64,000 nucleotides of DNA from Betaproteobacteria bacterium (lineage in GTDB: Bacteria > Pseudomonadota > Gammaproteobacteria > Burkholderiales > Usitatibacteraceae): the NCBI GenBank assembly GCA_016720925.1, contig JADKJR010000005.1, positions 368,671-432,670 on the forward strand. Reading direction: 5' to 3'. Under the pieces are notes generated by a model, which saw only the letters and a list, made by a program, of their open reading frames with translations, did not search any database and was not told the DNA's origin. Each line of letters begins with the position of its first letter. Within the stretch, counting starts at the first letter, position 1. Positions 45,371 through 54,447 of this stretch are shown here, in pieces. Position numbers and translations under genes: made by a program.

Positions 45371-45420
45371 AGTGCGACCGCCTTACACCTTGTCACCAGC
45401 GCTATCACCGCGAAATGAAG
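45032..45420. repeat. Copy 1 of a ~0.4-kb repeat flanking the IS5 remnant
   Basis: From CTAAGTAGTGGTGCC at 45032 to CGAAATGAAGTCG at about 45420 the sequence matches 46022-46436, with roughly a dozen single-base gains and losses, mostly in short runs. It carries the 5' part of the MFS remnant plus the last codons of the ketosteroid isomerase gene. Confidence 0.85.
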
Positions 45421-46021
45421 TCGGCGTGTTTGAAGCCCGGTGGAAAGCCGGGTTGGCGGAGTATGACGATCTTGAAGGCATCGCCTGGCGATGGCAGAGT
45501 ATCGACGGGGCAATGATGAAAGCGCCACTGGCTCAAGAAGCTGTCGGGCGCAACCCGACGGATCGGGGGAAAAAATGGGAGCAAGCGACACCTGCTGGTG
45601 GACGGTCGTGGCGTCCCGCTGTCGATCATCGTGACCGGAGCCAACCGACATGATGTCAGTCAGTTGGAAGCCGTTCTGGAGAGCATTGTCGTCAAGCGTT
45701 CCGATCCGCCTGAGCGGCGTAGCAAGCACCTATGCGCCGATGCGGGCTATAACGGCGCGCCAGCGCTCGGCATCATTGAAAAGCGCGGCTACATTCCACA
45801 CGTCAAAGGGCGACACGGGAAGCCAAAGAGAAACGCCGTCGTCCGACGAAGCGAGCCGGAGGTGGATTAGAGGTCGCACATAGCTGGTTCAACGCTTTCG
45901 CAAGTTCGCTCGTGCGGTATGAGAAACTTGAACGCAGTTTCCTCGGTACTCAACCATCTTGCCGCAGCGATCATCGCGTTTAGGAAAATCAAATTAACCA
46001 TAAATATTATTTACGGATAGT
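45421..46021 (+). mobile_element. IS5-family transposase remnant, 5'-truncated and frameshifted
   Basis: Plus-strand pieces in three frames: VFEARWKAGLAEYDDLEGIA and WRWQSIDGAMMKAPLAQEAV with GRNPTDRGKK; then HLLVDGRGVPLSIIVTGANR, HDVSQLEAVLESIVVKRS and LCADAGYNGAPALG; then HSWFNAFASSLVRYEKLERS and HLAAAIIAFRKIKLTINI. This is the DDE transposase of the IS5 group (Asp of SIDGA, Asp of CADAGY, late Glu of YEKLERSF). About 90 N-terminal residues and the left terminal repeat are gone. Its right end abuts CTAAG, which fits the CTAR target of IS5. Not functional. Confidence 0.85.
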
Positions 46022-46436
46022 TCTAAGTAGTGGTGCCTGCTTTGGCGTTAGGCCGTGCTCCTCAGCAAAAGAGGCACCATATTCGCCAGTACCGCAGTAA
46101 AGGTGGCCACTATTACGCAGACTGCCAGGAAAATGCGCCAAGAAAGGTTCATTCCGCTGCAGGTTCGGTATCTCGCCATCGGTTGGCGTGGTCGCCATCC
46201 GTCGCTCGGGCATGAATTTCCTCGGAACCCCAGCGGGCTACAATCCCAGGCTACGTGGGCGGTTTTTCACCACGTCAAGATCGGCGCCAGAATAGACAAC
46301 AGCACGGTACGCGCCGCAACTGCAGCTCGGAACATCGCGGCCTATCGAATGAGAAGATAAAGCCCGATTTTGCTGCTTGTCGCAAGCCTTACACCTTGTC
46401 ACGCCAGACCTCATCAACTCGAAATGAAGTCGTCGG
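46022..46436. repeat. Copy 2 of the ~0.4-kb repeat flanking the IS5 remnant
   Basis: Starts CTAAGTAGTGGTGCC at 46022 and runs into the 3' end of the ketosteroid isomerase gene. It encodes the first transmembrane stretch of the MFS protein (MNLSWRIFLAVCVIVAT) in a clean frame and so looks like the older copy. The left copy ends where the IS begins. Confidence 0.85.
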
Positions 46437-46786
46437 GTCCCCAGAAGGCACGCATCGATGTGATCCTGCATTCCTTGTCGAAGCTCATGACGTCGATCAC
46501 GCGCACAGTCGCCGGTCCGCTCGGCAAGTTCAGCTTGACGTCGAAGGCCATGGCGGCGGCATTACCTCGAGAGCCGCGCATCGGCGCTACCAACTCCAGT
46601 CGGCCCCCGGTCTCGATCGCCGTGGCGTAGAACTGGCGCAAGGCTTCCTTGCCCTGATGAAGGGGCGTGCCAACCGGATCCTCGGCGCTTGCATTGTCGG
46701 CATAGAGCGCCAGCACCTTCGAGGTCGCCGCCGTTGAAACGGTCGATATCATGCATGGCCGCTTTCATGGCAGATGTGCCCGGCAT
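46414..46786 (-). CDS. Delta5-3-ketosteroid isomerase (KSI), one frameshift
   Basis: About 123 residues. N-terminal MPGTSAMKAAMHDIDRFNGG DLE, from ATG 46784-46786 with AGGGGAG upstream, passes by a one-base shift near 46715 to VLALYADNASAEDPVG. Asp of AEDPVG matches the catalytic Asp40 and Asp of VIDVMSFD matches Asp103 of Pseudomonas KSI; RAFWGPDDF matches its QAYWSEVNL end. The Tyr16 position (family 'RYIE') reads HDIDR, so the catalytic Tyr seems to be missing by a 3-base loss. It would move a 5-ene to 4-ene in 3-keto steroids. Its 3' end lies in the repeat, and it is divergent from the Mo-enzyme operon. Confidence 0.8.
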
Positions 46787-47007
46787 CGAATTCTCCCCTG
46801 TTTGAACAACTGCTGAATAGCTGCAGTAGCTATCGTCATCCGCGCTTAGCCAGGCCGCATCGTCTTCCGGGACTAGCGTCCACAACTCGCGTGATAGTCT
46901 CTACGGACGATGCCTCCCCCTGTAGTCGGTGCAAAGATGATGTGAGAGTTGGCGGCAGGCACCGGAATCGTCCCCGTCTCGATTGAAATCACTAAGCACG
47001 GCAAACC

Positions 47008-47633
47008 ATGTCTATTGATATTAGAGAGACCTTCAAGGTCGCAGCACCCATCGACAAAGTCTGGGAGTTTCTTCTTTCCCCGGACAACATCGTCGCATGT
47101 ATGCCGGGGGCATCCCTGACGGAAGTCATCGACGCCCGGCGTTTCGCCGGCGCGGTGAAAATCAAGATCGGCGCCGTGAGCGCCCAATACCAGGGACAAT
47201 TACCTATCAGGCATTGGACAAGAATGCCTACACAATGCAATTGCTGGCCGAGGGCAGTGAGCGCGGCGGCGGCACAGTCTGCGGCACCATCGCGACGCAG
47301 CTAGGTGCGCTGGCTGACGGCAGTGGCACCGAGGTTCGCTGCAACTCCAGCGTGGACCTCACCGGCCGTATTGTCCAGGTCGGTCGCGGCATGATAGAGG
47401 GTGTATCGGCGCAGATCATCAAGAAGTACGTCGCGAATCTACGTGCGCGACTCGAGATGCCGACCGAGCAGTCGCCGGCATCCACCGTCACAGAGGCAGG
47501 GGCGGTTCCAATTGTGCCGGCAGCACCTCAACTCGTGCCGCCCAAGGAAGATTCGATCGACATTGTCGCAGTATTACTTACGGTGTTCTGGAACGGTCTG
47601 CGCAATTTCGTCCGGCGCCTATTCGGACGCTGA
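47008..47633 (+). CDS. CoxG-like SRPBCC protein, one frameshift
   Basis: About 208 residues. The N-terminal half (MSIDIRETFKVAAPIDKVWE, SPDNIVACMPGASLTEV) continues after a one-base shift near 47200 with ITYQALDKNAYTMQLLAEGS, then VDLTGRIVQVGRGMIEGVSA and a hydrophobic tail (AVLLTVFWNGLRNFVRRLF). CoxG proteins recruit CO dehydrogenase to the membrane or help its maturation. It precedes the FAD, Fe-S and Mo subunits of a molybdenum hydroxylase, so it likely serves that enzyme. Confidence 0.85.
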
Positions 47634-47757
47634 GCCGATAAGGGCGTTAGTCCGTTTGGACGTTGGTCGGGCGGCGGCCCGAGTGTGATTATTGGATTTA
47701 AAATTCAGGGCAGACGCTGCCCATTTCCTTTTGAAGCTGACCGACAGTGAATTCACC

Positions 47758-48634
47758 ATGAAGCCGGCACCCTTTGACTACCTCGCCCCGGAAACAATAG
47801 GCGAGGCCGTGGCACTACTCGAGCGCTTTTTGACAATGAGGGGCGGACGCCAAGATCATTGCCGGGGGGCAGAGCCTAATGCCCATGCTGGCCATGCGCA
47901 TTGCTCGCCCCAAGGTACTGATCGACTTGCGCCGTATCGCCGACCTCGATTATCTTCGCGAAGAGGAAGGTATCATCGCAATCGGCGCCATGGCTAGCAA
48001 ACGCAGTGCCGAAGACTCGGACATGATCAAAGACCGGCAGCCGCTCTTCCATGCCGCAACGAAGTTAATCGGGCATCGTCAGATCCGCAACCGCGGGTCT
48101 GTTGGCGGTTCTTTCGCGCATGCCGATCCGTCCTCCGAATACCCTGCAGTAGCTCTGGTGCTGGACATGCAGATGAAAGCCATCGGGCCGGCCGGCGAGC
48201 GACTTATCCCAGCGGACGAGTTCTTCGTCACCTACATGACCACCAGCCTGGAAGCCAGCGAGATCCTGACCGAGGTGCGCATGCCGGTGCTGCCCGAAGG
48301 AACGGGCTGGGCGATCCAGGAATTCGCGCGGCGCAATGGCGACTTGGCCTTGGCTGGCGTCGCCCTGACCTTGCGTCTGGACAAGGGCCTCTGCCACCAA
48401 GTGCGCATGGCGGCTTTCGGAGTTAACCCGACCGCAGTGCGCCTGTCCGCAGGCGAAGCCGCACTCGAGGGCCAGGCACCTAGCACAGCGGCCTTTGCTC
48501 GCGCTGCTGCGGCGGCAGCCGACGCACTCGACGAACCCATGTCCTGCATCCATGCCCCCGGCGAATACCGCCGCCACCTGGTGAAAACACTGGCAGAGCG
48601 CTGTCTCGTCGAAGCCGCTGGCCGCGCCCATTAG
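47758..48634 (+). CDS. FAD-binding subunit of a molybdenum hydroxylase, one frameshift
   Basis: About 291 residues. MKPAPFDYLAPETIGEAVAL starts the PCMH-type FAD domain. After a one-base shift near 47840 come AKIIAGGQSLMPMLAMRIAR (the AGGQSL FAD loop) and IRNRGSVGGSFAHADPSSEY (second FAD loop), then the C-terminal CO-DH-flavoprotein domain. ATG 47758. It should carry electrons between the 2Fe-2S subunit and the external acceptor. Together with the next two genes it resembles the FAD subunit (AtcB) of 1-testosterone hydratase/dehydrogenase, though many XO-family enzymes look alike. Confidence 0.88.
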
Positions 48635-48644
48635 GAAATTGAGC

Positions 48645-49133
48645 ATGACTACCAAGCAACGCATCAACATCAAGGTGAACGGCAAGGCCTATGAGCGCGA
48701 CGTCGAACCGCGCCTGACCCTGGCCGACTTTCTGCGCCACGACCTGCACTTGGGCGGTACCCACGTCGGCTGTGAGCACGGCATTTGCGGTGTATGTAAC
48801 GTATTGATCGACGGCCGCTCTGCCCGCTCCTGCCTGACCCTGGCGGTACAGATGGATGGTGCCCAAGTGACGACCGTGGAAGGTCTGCGCAATCGCCAAA
48901 CCGGTCAATTGCATCCGATCCAGCAGGCCTTCGTCGATGCGCACGGACTGCAGTGCGGATTCTGCACACCGGGCTTTCTGATGACCACGCTGGAACTGCT
49001 TGGCGAAAACCCGAATCCCTCGGAAGATGAGATCAAGGAAGCCTTGGGCGGCAACCTCTGCCGCTGCACTGGCTACGAAAGCATCCTCGCCTCGGTGCGC
49101 CTGGCGGCCGAGCGCATGCGCGCCAGCGCCTGA
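48645..49133 (+). CDS. 2Fe-2S subunit of a molybdenum hydroxylase
   Basis: 162 residues, intact. Plant-type cluster ligands Cys43, Cys48, Cys51 and Cys63; the second cluster's Cys104, Cys107, Cys139 and Cys141 (GLQCGFCTPGF, NLCRCTGYE). ATG 48645 rather than the TTG at 48639, 10 bp after the FAD subunit stop. It links the molybdenum centre to FAD. Spacing and order (FAD, FeS, Mo) are as in CoxMSL-type operons. Confidence 0.96.
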   Translation: MTTKQRINIKVNGKAYERDVEPRLTLADFLRHDLHLGGTHVGCEHGICGVCNVLIDGRSARSCLTLAVQMDGAQVTTVEGLRNRQTGQLHPIQQAFVDAHGLQCGFCTPGFLMTTLELLGENPNPSEDEIKEALGGNLCRCTGYESILASVRLAAERMRASA

Positions 49134-49149
49134 TCTGCAAGGGCAATAT

Positions 49150-51558
49150 ATGGCTATCGACAATTCCACGCTGCCGGAACACATTCGCAGCGGCGCAACC
49201 CGGTTCATCGGCAAGGACGTCAAGCGCGTCGAGGATCCGGCCCTGGTGTCGGGTACGGTAGAGTTCATCGACAACATGGAGATGCCCGGCATGCTGCATT
49301 GCGCGATATTGCGCAGCCCGCATCCGCATGCCCGAGTGCTCAAGGTCGACACTAGCGCAGCAGAGGCACTCGAAGGCGTAACCGCCGTGCTCACCGGCGA
49401 GGACGCCAAGCTATGGACCAACCCCGCCTACACCGCGCCAGAGGGATGGGGCGCATACTGTCTGGCCGTTGACAAGGTGCGCTTTGTCGGTGAGCCTGTG
49501 GCCGCCGTTGCTGCGGATAGCCGCTACATCGCTGAGGATGCACTCGAACTGATCCGCGTGGAATACGATCTGCTACCGCCACTAGCGACCCCGCAAGCGG
49601 CCATGGCGACCGGAGCGCCCATACTCTTCGAAGCGCACGGCAGCAACGTTGTGCAGAGTCGTATTTACAACTGGGGCGAGGTGGATCGGATTTTTGCTGA
49701 AGCCGACCACGTCGTCAGCAACAGCTTCCGCTGGAACCGCGTCGGCGCCAATCCGACCGAGACTTTCGGCTGCATCGCCCAGTGGGACCTCGCCGAGAAC
49801 AGCCTGACCGTCCACGGGTCGTACCAGACACCCCGTTTCTGGGTGGCCGCTCGCGCCATGGCGCTCAACCTGGCCAGCAACAAGGTGCGTATCGTCAGCC
49901 ATCCCATGGGCGGCTCCTTCGGCGGCAAGGGTGGTCCGCGCGGCACCGATATCACAGCCCTGCTCTCACGCAAGAGCGAAGGCCGGCCGGTCAAGTACAT
50001 CGAAGACCGCATGGAATACCTGATAGCAGGCTTCAGCCAGTCCTGGGACCGGCACTACGAGGCCGCGCTAGCGGTGAAAGCGGACGGCACCGTGACCGGC
50101 TTCAAGGTCCGGCTAATCGACGACCAAGGCGCCGGCACCGAGGGCTGGGGCACTATTTCGGTGGCCAAGCCGCTGGCAGCCTTCACTGGACCCTACCGCA
50201 TCGAAGCGGCGCAGTACGATACGCTCCTGATTGCCACCAACCGCGCACCCACGGGCGCCTACCGAGGCTACGGTCCGCCACCACATTTCCTCGTGCTCGA
50301 GTCGCTGATGGACATGACGGCGCGCAAGCTGGGCATGGATCCCGTAGAACTGCGGCGTTACAACTATATCCGTCCCGAACAGTTTCCCTACACGACGCCC
50401 GCCGGCAACGTAATACGACAGCGGCAATTACGAAGCGGTGCTGGACAAGCTGCTGGCCATGGCCGACTACCGCGCCCTGCGCGAAGAGCAGATCCAAGCG
50501 CGCGCTCAAGGACGACTGATAGGCATAGGCGTGGCGAGCACAGTCGAGCCCGGCGTATTCGACTGGAACGCCTACGCTACGGTTGGCGTTCAGGAATAAA
50601 GTGCCCGAGGGTGTCAAGCTGGCCTTCGATGTCTTTGGCAATCTCACCATCGTCGTCGGTTTTACCTTGCAGGGCCAGGGCCAATACACCGTCGCCGCCC
50701 AGGTCGCGGCCGACTATTGGGGCATGGACTACAACGCGGTGAAGGTGACGACGGCCGCGACCGACGCCACCCCGCCCCATTTCGGCCCAGGCGGCAGCCG
50801 TCTCGGCGTGGCCATTACTGGCGCTATACTGGGCGCCAGCCAAAAAACTCGATGAGCTGTTCTGCCGGGTCGTCGCCCACGTCATGCAGACCCAACCTGA
50901 CCAGGTCGAATTGATGGAGGGACGCCTGCGCCTGAAACAGAATCCGACTGCGGGCATGAGCGTGGCCGAGGTAGCTGGCTTGATGCTGTCGCGCGCCGAC
51001 CTGCTGCCGCCCGGCGTCGAACCCTGCCCCGAGGCGACCTACGTGTGGACTGCTCCGGATCGCAACATGCCCGACGAGGAAGGCCGCTGCCGCTCCTACC
51101 TGACGGCGGCAAACGCCACGCATCTGGTGATGCTGGAAATTGATCGGGAAACCGGGCGTACCGATATCCTCAAATACTTCATCGTCGACGACTGTGGCAC
51201 CCGCCTCAATCCGGGCAACCTCGAAGGCCAGTTGCAGGGCGCCCTGGCACAGGGCGTTGGCGCCGCCCTGTACGAGGAGTACGTCTATAACGATGAGGCG
51301 CAACCTCTGGTGACGACCTTCGTCGATTACTTGATCCCGACGATCCACGAGATACCGATGGCCAGGAAGGATTTCGTCGTCACTCCCTCCCCGTTCACGC
51401 CGCTGGGAGCCAAGGGCTGCGGCGAAGGTGCGATGCACACCACGCCGGCCGTGATCCACTGCGCCGTCAATGACGCGCTTGCCCCCCTGGGGCTGGAGAT
51501 ACGCGAGACACCGGCTTCGCCACGGCGCCTCTGGCAACTGCTGCATCAGGCGAAGTAG
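49150..51558 (+). CDS. Molybdenum-binding large subunit of a XO-family hydroxylase, three frameshifts
   Basis: About 802 residues when joined, the family's normal size. In order: TRFIGKDVKRVEDPALVSGT, GGSFGGKGGPRGTDITALLS (Mo-cofactor loop), GAYRGYGPPPHFLVLESL, then a shift near 50415 (YDSGNYEAVLDKLLAMADYR), another near 50573 (NKVPEGVKLAFDVFGN), a third in an A-run near 50845, and the end GAKGCGEGAMHTTPAVIHCA with the catalytic Glu in GxGE. The active-site loop is AYRGYG, not the AYRCSFR of CO dehydrogenase. These enzymes hydroxylate with oxygen from water. The neighbours (KstD, KSI, steroid genes) suggest an AtcA-like steroid ring-A hydroxylase, an inference. Confidence 0.88.
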
Positions 51559-51560
51559 CC

Positions 51561-52625
51561 TTGCGCGTCGAAACAGGGCTGCTCGCGCCCGAAGGCGAGC
51601 AATATGCGGGACAGGGCCAGCCGCGCCTAGAGTTGGCAACGTTCGCCAGGAATGCGGCGGAACTGGAAGAACTCGGCTTCGATAACCTGTGCATGCCCGA
51701 GGCCGGGCACGATCCCTTCCTGCCGCTGGCAATCGCCGCAGAACACACGCGGCGCGTTCAGCTCGCCACCAACGTCGCCATCGCCTTTCCGCGCAGCCCC
51801 ATGGTCACCGCGCAACTAGCCTGGGACCTGCAGAGCCTGTCACGCGGCCGCTTCAGCCTGGGCCTCGGAACCCAGGTCAAGGGACACAACGAACGCCGCT
51901 ACAGCACGCCCTGGACCAGCGCGCCGGGGCCACGCATGCGCGACTATTTCCGCTGCCTGAAAGCGATTTTCACCAGCTTCCAGAACCCGGCCAAGCCCAC
52001 CTATTTCGAAGGCGAGCACTACCGCTTCACGCTGCTGCCGCCCTTCTTCAATCCCGGCCCCAGCGAATGGCCGCAAGTACCGCTTTACACCGCGGCGGTG
52101 AATCCCTACATGGCCAGACTGGCCGGAGAACTCTGCGACGGACTGCGCCTTCACCCTGTGGCCACCTTCCGCTACACGCGCGAGGTATTGGCGCCGGCGA
52201 TCGCCGAGGGCGCTGCCAGATCAGGGCGCGATTTGGCAGGCTTCGACCTGATCGGCGAGCCGTTCACTGCGCTGGGCCGCAACGAGGCGGAAGTGGCCCA
52301 GGCTCGCGAAGACGTGCGCAAGCAGATCGCCTTCTACGCCTCGACCCGTTCCTACCACCCGGTCCTCGCCCATCACGGCTGGGAGGACGTGGGCCTGGCA
52401 TTGCACAGGCTCTCGATTGCCGGCGAGTGGCCGAAGATGCCCGCGCTGATCACCGATGCCATGCTCGATGAATGGGTGCTCAGCGGCACCTACGAAGAGA
52501 TCGGCGACATCATCAAGGCCAAGGCGGCAGGACTCTACCGCAGCATCGTCCTGCTGTTCCCCGCCGAGGTGCGGAAGGATGCCAACCTGATGCACGAGGT
52601 CGTCAGCCGCGTGCATGACGCCTGA
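51561..52625 (+). CDS. LLM-class flavin (FMN/F420)-dependent oxidoreductase
   Basis: 354 residues from TTG 51561, 2 bp after the Mo subunit stop. Luciferase-like barrel (FDNLCMPEAGHDPFLPLAIA, LSRGRFSLGLGTQVKGHNER, FYASTRSYHPVLAHHGWEDV). It is a paralogue of the 40142-41164 protein, sharing the GLG(S/T)QVK(P/G)H motif. It overlaps the next frame slightly and is clearly coupled to the molybdoenzyme operon. Possible steroid dehydrogenase or reductase. Confidence 0.9.
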   Translation: MRVETGLLAPEGEQYAGQGQPRLELATFARNAAELEELGFDNLCMPEAGHDPFLPLAIAAEHTRRVQLATNVAIAFPRSPMVTAQLAWDLQSLSRGRFSLGLGTQVKGHNERRYSTPWTSAPGPRMRDYFRCLKAIFTSFQNPAKPTYFEGEHYRFTLLPPFFNPGPSEWPQVPLYTAAVNPYMARLAGELCDGLRLHPVATFRYTREVLAPAIAEGAARSGRDLAGFDLIGEPFTALGRNEAEVAQAREDVRKQIAFYASTRSYHPVLAHHGWEDVGLALHRLSIAGEWPKMPALITDAMLDEWVLSGTYEEIGDIIKAKAAGLYRSIVLLFPAEVRKDANLMHEVVSRVHDA

Positions 52626-52638
52626 AGAGGAGCTAAAG

Positions 52639-53091
52639 ATGAAGTTGCGCGGGGTTAACCGTGTGGTTATCGCGGTCAGGAATCTGGAGCAGTCGAAAAA
52701 GCTATATGCCGATATGCTAGGCGCGACGTTTCAGGATGCCCATTGGACCGGAGAACCTTTCGGTATCCATGTTGTCATTTCGTGGGATGCGGGCATTGAG
52801 CTTTGCGCCCCTATGCCGGGCCGCGAAAATGACAGCGCGGTTTCCGAATTCCTGGCGCAAAGAGGCGAAGGCATTATGAACGTTTATTTCGGCGTCGATG
52901 ATGCTGATGCAGCAAAGGCGAAGGCCTCTGCTGCAGGATTTTCAACCATTCACGCCCTGGACTACACCCAAGACGAAATCGATCAGCATCTAGGGGGGCT
53001 CTTTAGCCGCTACCAAGAGTTTGTCCTCGCGTCGTCTGATCGCTGCGGATTCAATGCATCCTTGGCAAGAATCGATCAAAAAGCGAAATGA
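52639..53091 (+). CDS. VOC-family (glyoxalase-like) protein
   Basis: 150 residues from ATG 52639, chosen for its AGGAG at 52627-52631; an earlier ATG at 52615 lies inside the LLM gene. The paired beta-alpha-beta units are clear (VNRVVIAVRNLEQSKKLYAD, then IMNVYFGVDDADAAKAKA). The metal ligands His/Glu are not in the usual glyoxalase-I positions, so it may be a methylmalonyl-CoA epimerase- or isomerase-like member. Co-transcribed with the Mo operon. Confidence 0.85.
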   Translation: MKLRGVNRVVIAVRNLEQSKKLYADMLGATFQDAHWTGEPFGIHVVISWDAGIELCAPMPGRENDSAVSEFLAQRGEGIMNVYFGVDDADAAKAKASAAGFSTIHALDYTQDEIDQHLGGLFSRYQEFVLASSDRCGFNASLARIDQKAK

Positions 53092-53123
53092 CTTCTATCG
53101 CACCAACAGGAGCGAAGGCACAG

Positions 53124-54407
53124 ATGAGAGTTCCAATGTCAGATTTTTCTACCGCACAATCAAGCGCCAATTTCGCCGACGGGCCCCTCGCCGGCCTGCG
53201 CGTCCTCGACCTGTCCACCATGCTCGCCGGCCCTTACGGCGCGACCCTGATGGGCGACCTCGGCGCCGACGTGATCAAGATCGAGTCCCACTACGGCGAC
53301 GAGAGCCGCCACTTGGGACCCATGCGCGGCGACCAGCGCGGCCCGTTTCTCAGCTTGAACCGCAGCAAGCGCGACCTGGTGCTGGACCTGCAGCAGGCCG
53401 AGGCGCAGGAAGTATTTGCGCGCATCGCCACAACCGCCGACATCCTGGTCACCAATGTGCGGGAACCGGCACTGTCGAAGCTCGGCATCAACTATGAACA
53501 GGTCAAGGCGCACAAGCCGGACATCATCTGGATCCGCGTCACTGCCTTCGGCCCGGACGGCCCCTATGCCGGCCGGCCCGGCATCGACTTCCTGGCCCAG
53601 GGCTACACCGGCGTGCTGACGTTGAACGGCGATCCCGCCGGCCCGGCCGTGCGAACAGGCTTTCCGGCGGTGGACGTGATGACCTCGCTGCTCGTCGCCA
53701 ACGCCGCCCTCGCCGCCCTGCGCGTACGCGACAAGACCGGCGCGGGCCAGCGCATCGAGGTATCGCTGCTCGACGCGCTGATGCACGCACAGGCGAGTTC
53801 CATCGGCACCTACCTCGCCACCGGCGACAGGCCGGTACGCACCGGCAACCGCAGCCTCTATTTCGCACCTTCCGGCGTTTACCCGACGCGCGACGGCAAG
53901 CAGGTGGTGATCACGACGCCGGGCGAGAAGTTCTTTCCCAATATCTGCCGCGCGCTCGGTACCGACTGGGACACCGACGAGCGTTTCCACGACATCGCTG
54001 CGCGGCTGAAGAACCAGGATGAACTCGACCGAGTCATGGCGGAGCGCACCAGCCCGTTCGACCGCGAAGAACTGGTGGAGCGGCTGATCGGCGCGGACGT
54101 ACTGACGGCGCCGATCAACGAGGTCGAGGACGTCGTCAAGGACCCGCAGATCCTGCACAACAGGATGCTCGTACCCATCCAGCATCCTGAGCTCGGCGAG
54201 TTCACAGTCACCGGCGTCCCAATCCGCTTTTACGGCACTCCGGCCAGCGTCAAGAAGCATCCGCCCATGCTCGGCGAACACACTCGGGAAGTCCTCGCGG
54301 AAGTCGGTTACGCCGAAGCTGACATCGAGGCCTTGATGGCCAAAGGCCTGGTCGCCGACCGTCCGGAAATGCTGCGCCTGAAAGCGGCGCGGCGGGCAAT
54401 AAAATAG
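53124..54407 (+). CDS. CaiB/BaiF CoA transferase
   Basis: About 427 residues from ATG 53124; an in-frame ATG at 53088 overlaps the VOC stop (ATGA), and one at 53136 is also possible. The fold starts LAGLRVLDLSTMLAGPYGAT. Characteristic segments: GDESRHLGPMRGDQRGPFLS, VTAFGPDGPYAGRPGIDFLA (the Asp that is acylated lies near GID), SLLDALMHAQASSIGTYL. It would transfer CoA between acids without ATP. Last gene of the Mo operon, ending in the hairpin at 54407. Confidence 0.92.
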   Translation: MRVPMSDFSTAQSSANFADGPLAGLRVLDLSTMLAGPYGATLMGDLGADVIKIESHYGDESRHLGPMRGDQRGPFLSLNRSKRDLVLDLQQAEAQEVFARIATTADILVTNVREPALSKLGINYEQVKAHKPDIIWIRVTAFGPDGPYAGRPGIDFLAQGYTGVLTLNGDPAGPAVRTGFPAVDVMTSLLVANAALAALRVRDKTGAGQRIEVSLLDALMHAQASSIGTYLATGDRPVRTGNRSLYFAPSGVYPTRDGKQVVITTPGEKFFPNICRALGTDWDTDERFHDIAARLKNQDELDRVMAERTSPFDREELVERLIGADVLTAPINEVEDVVKDPQILHNRMLVPIQHPELGEFTVTGVPIRFYGTPASVKKHPPMLGEHTREVLAEVGYAEADIEALMAKGLVADRPEMLRLKAARRAIK

Positions 54408-54425
54408 CGGGCGCCAGGCGCCCGC
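54407..54425. terminator. Bidirectional hairpin between convergent genes
   Basis: Stem GCGGGCGC with reverse complement GCGCCCGC, a 3-nt loop, just after the CoA-transferase stop (54405-54407) and 23 bp from the end of the KstD gene. Followed by TGTGTTT. A good candidate for terminating the plus-strand operon. Confidence 0.65.
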
Positions 54426-54447
54426 TGTGTTTCGCCGTCGAGCAGAT

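Noticed and set aside
49150..51558. CO dehydrogenase large subunit
   Set aside because: The active loop is AYRGYG, not AYRCSFR, and the locus has no CO genes.
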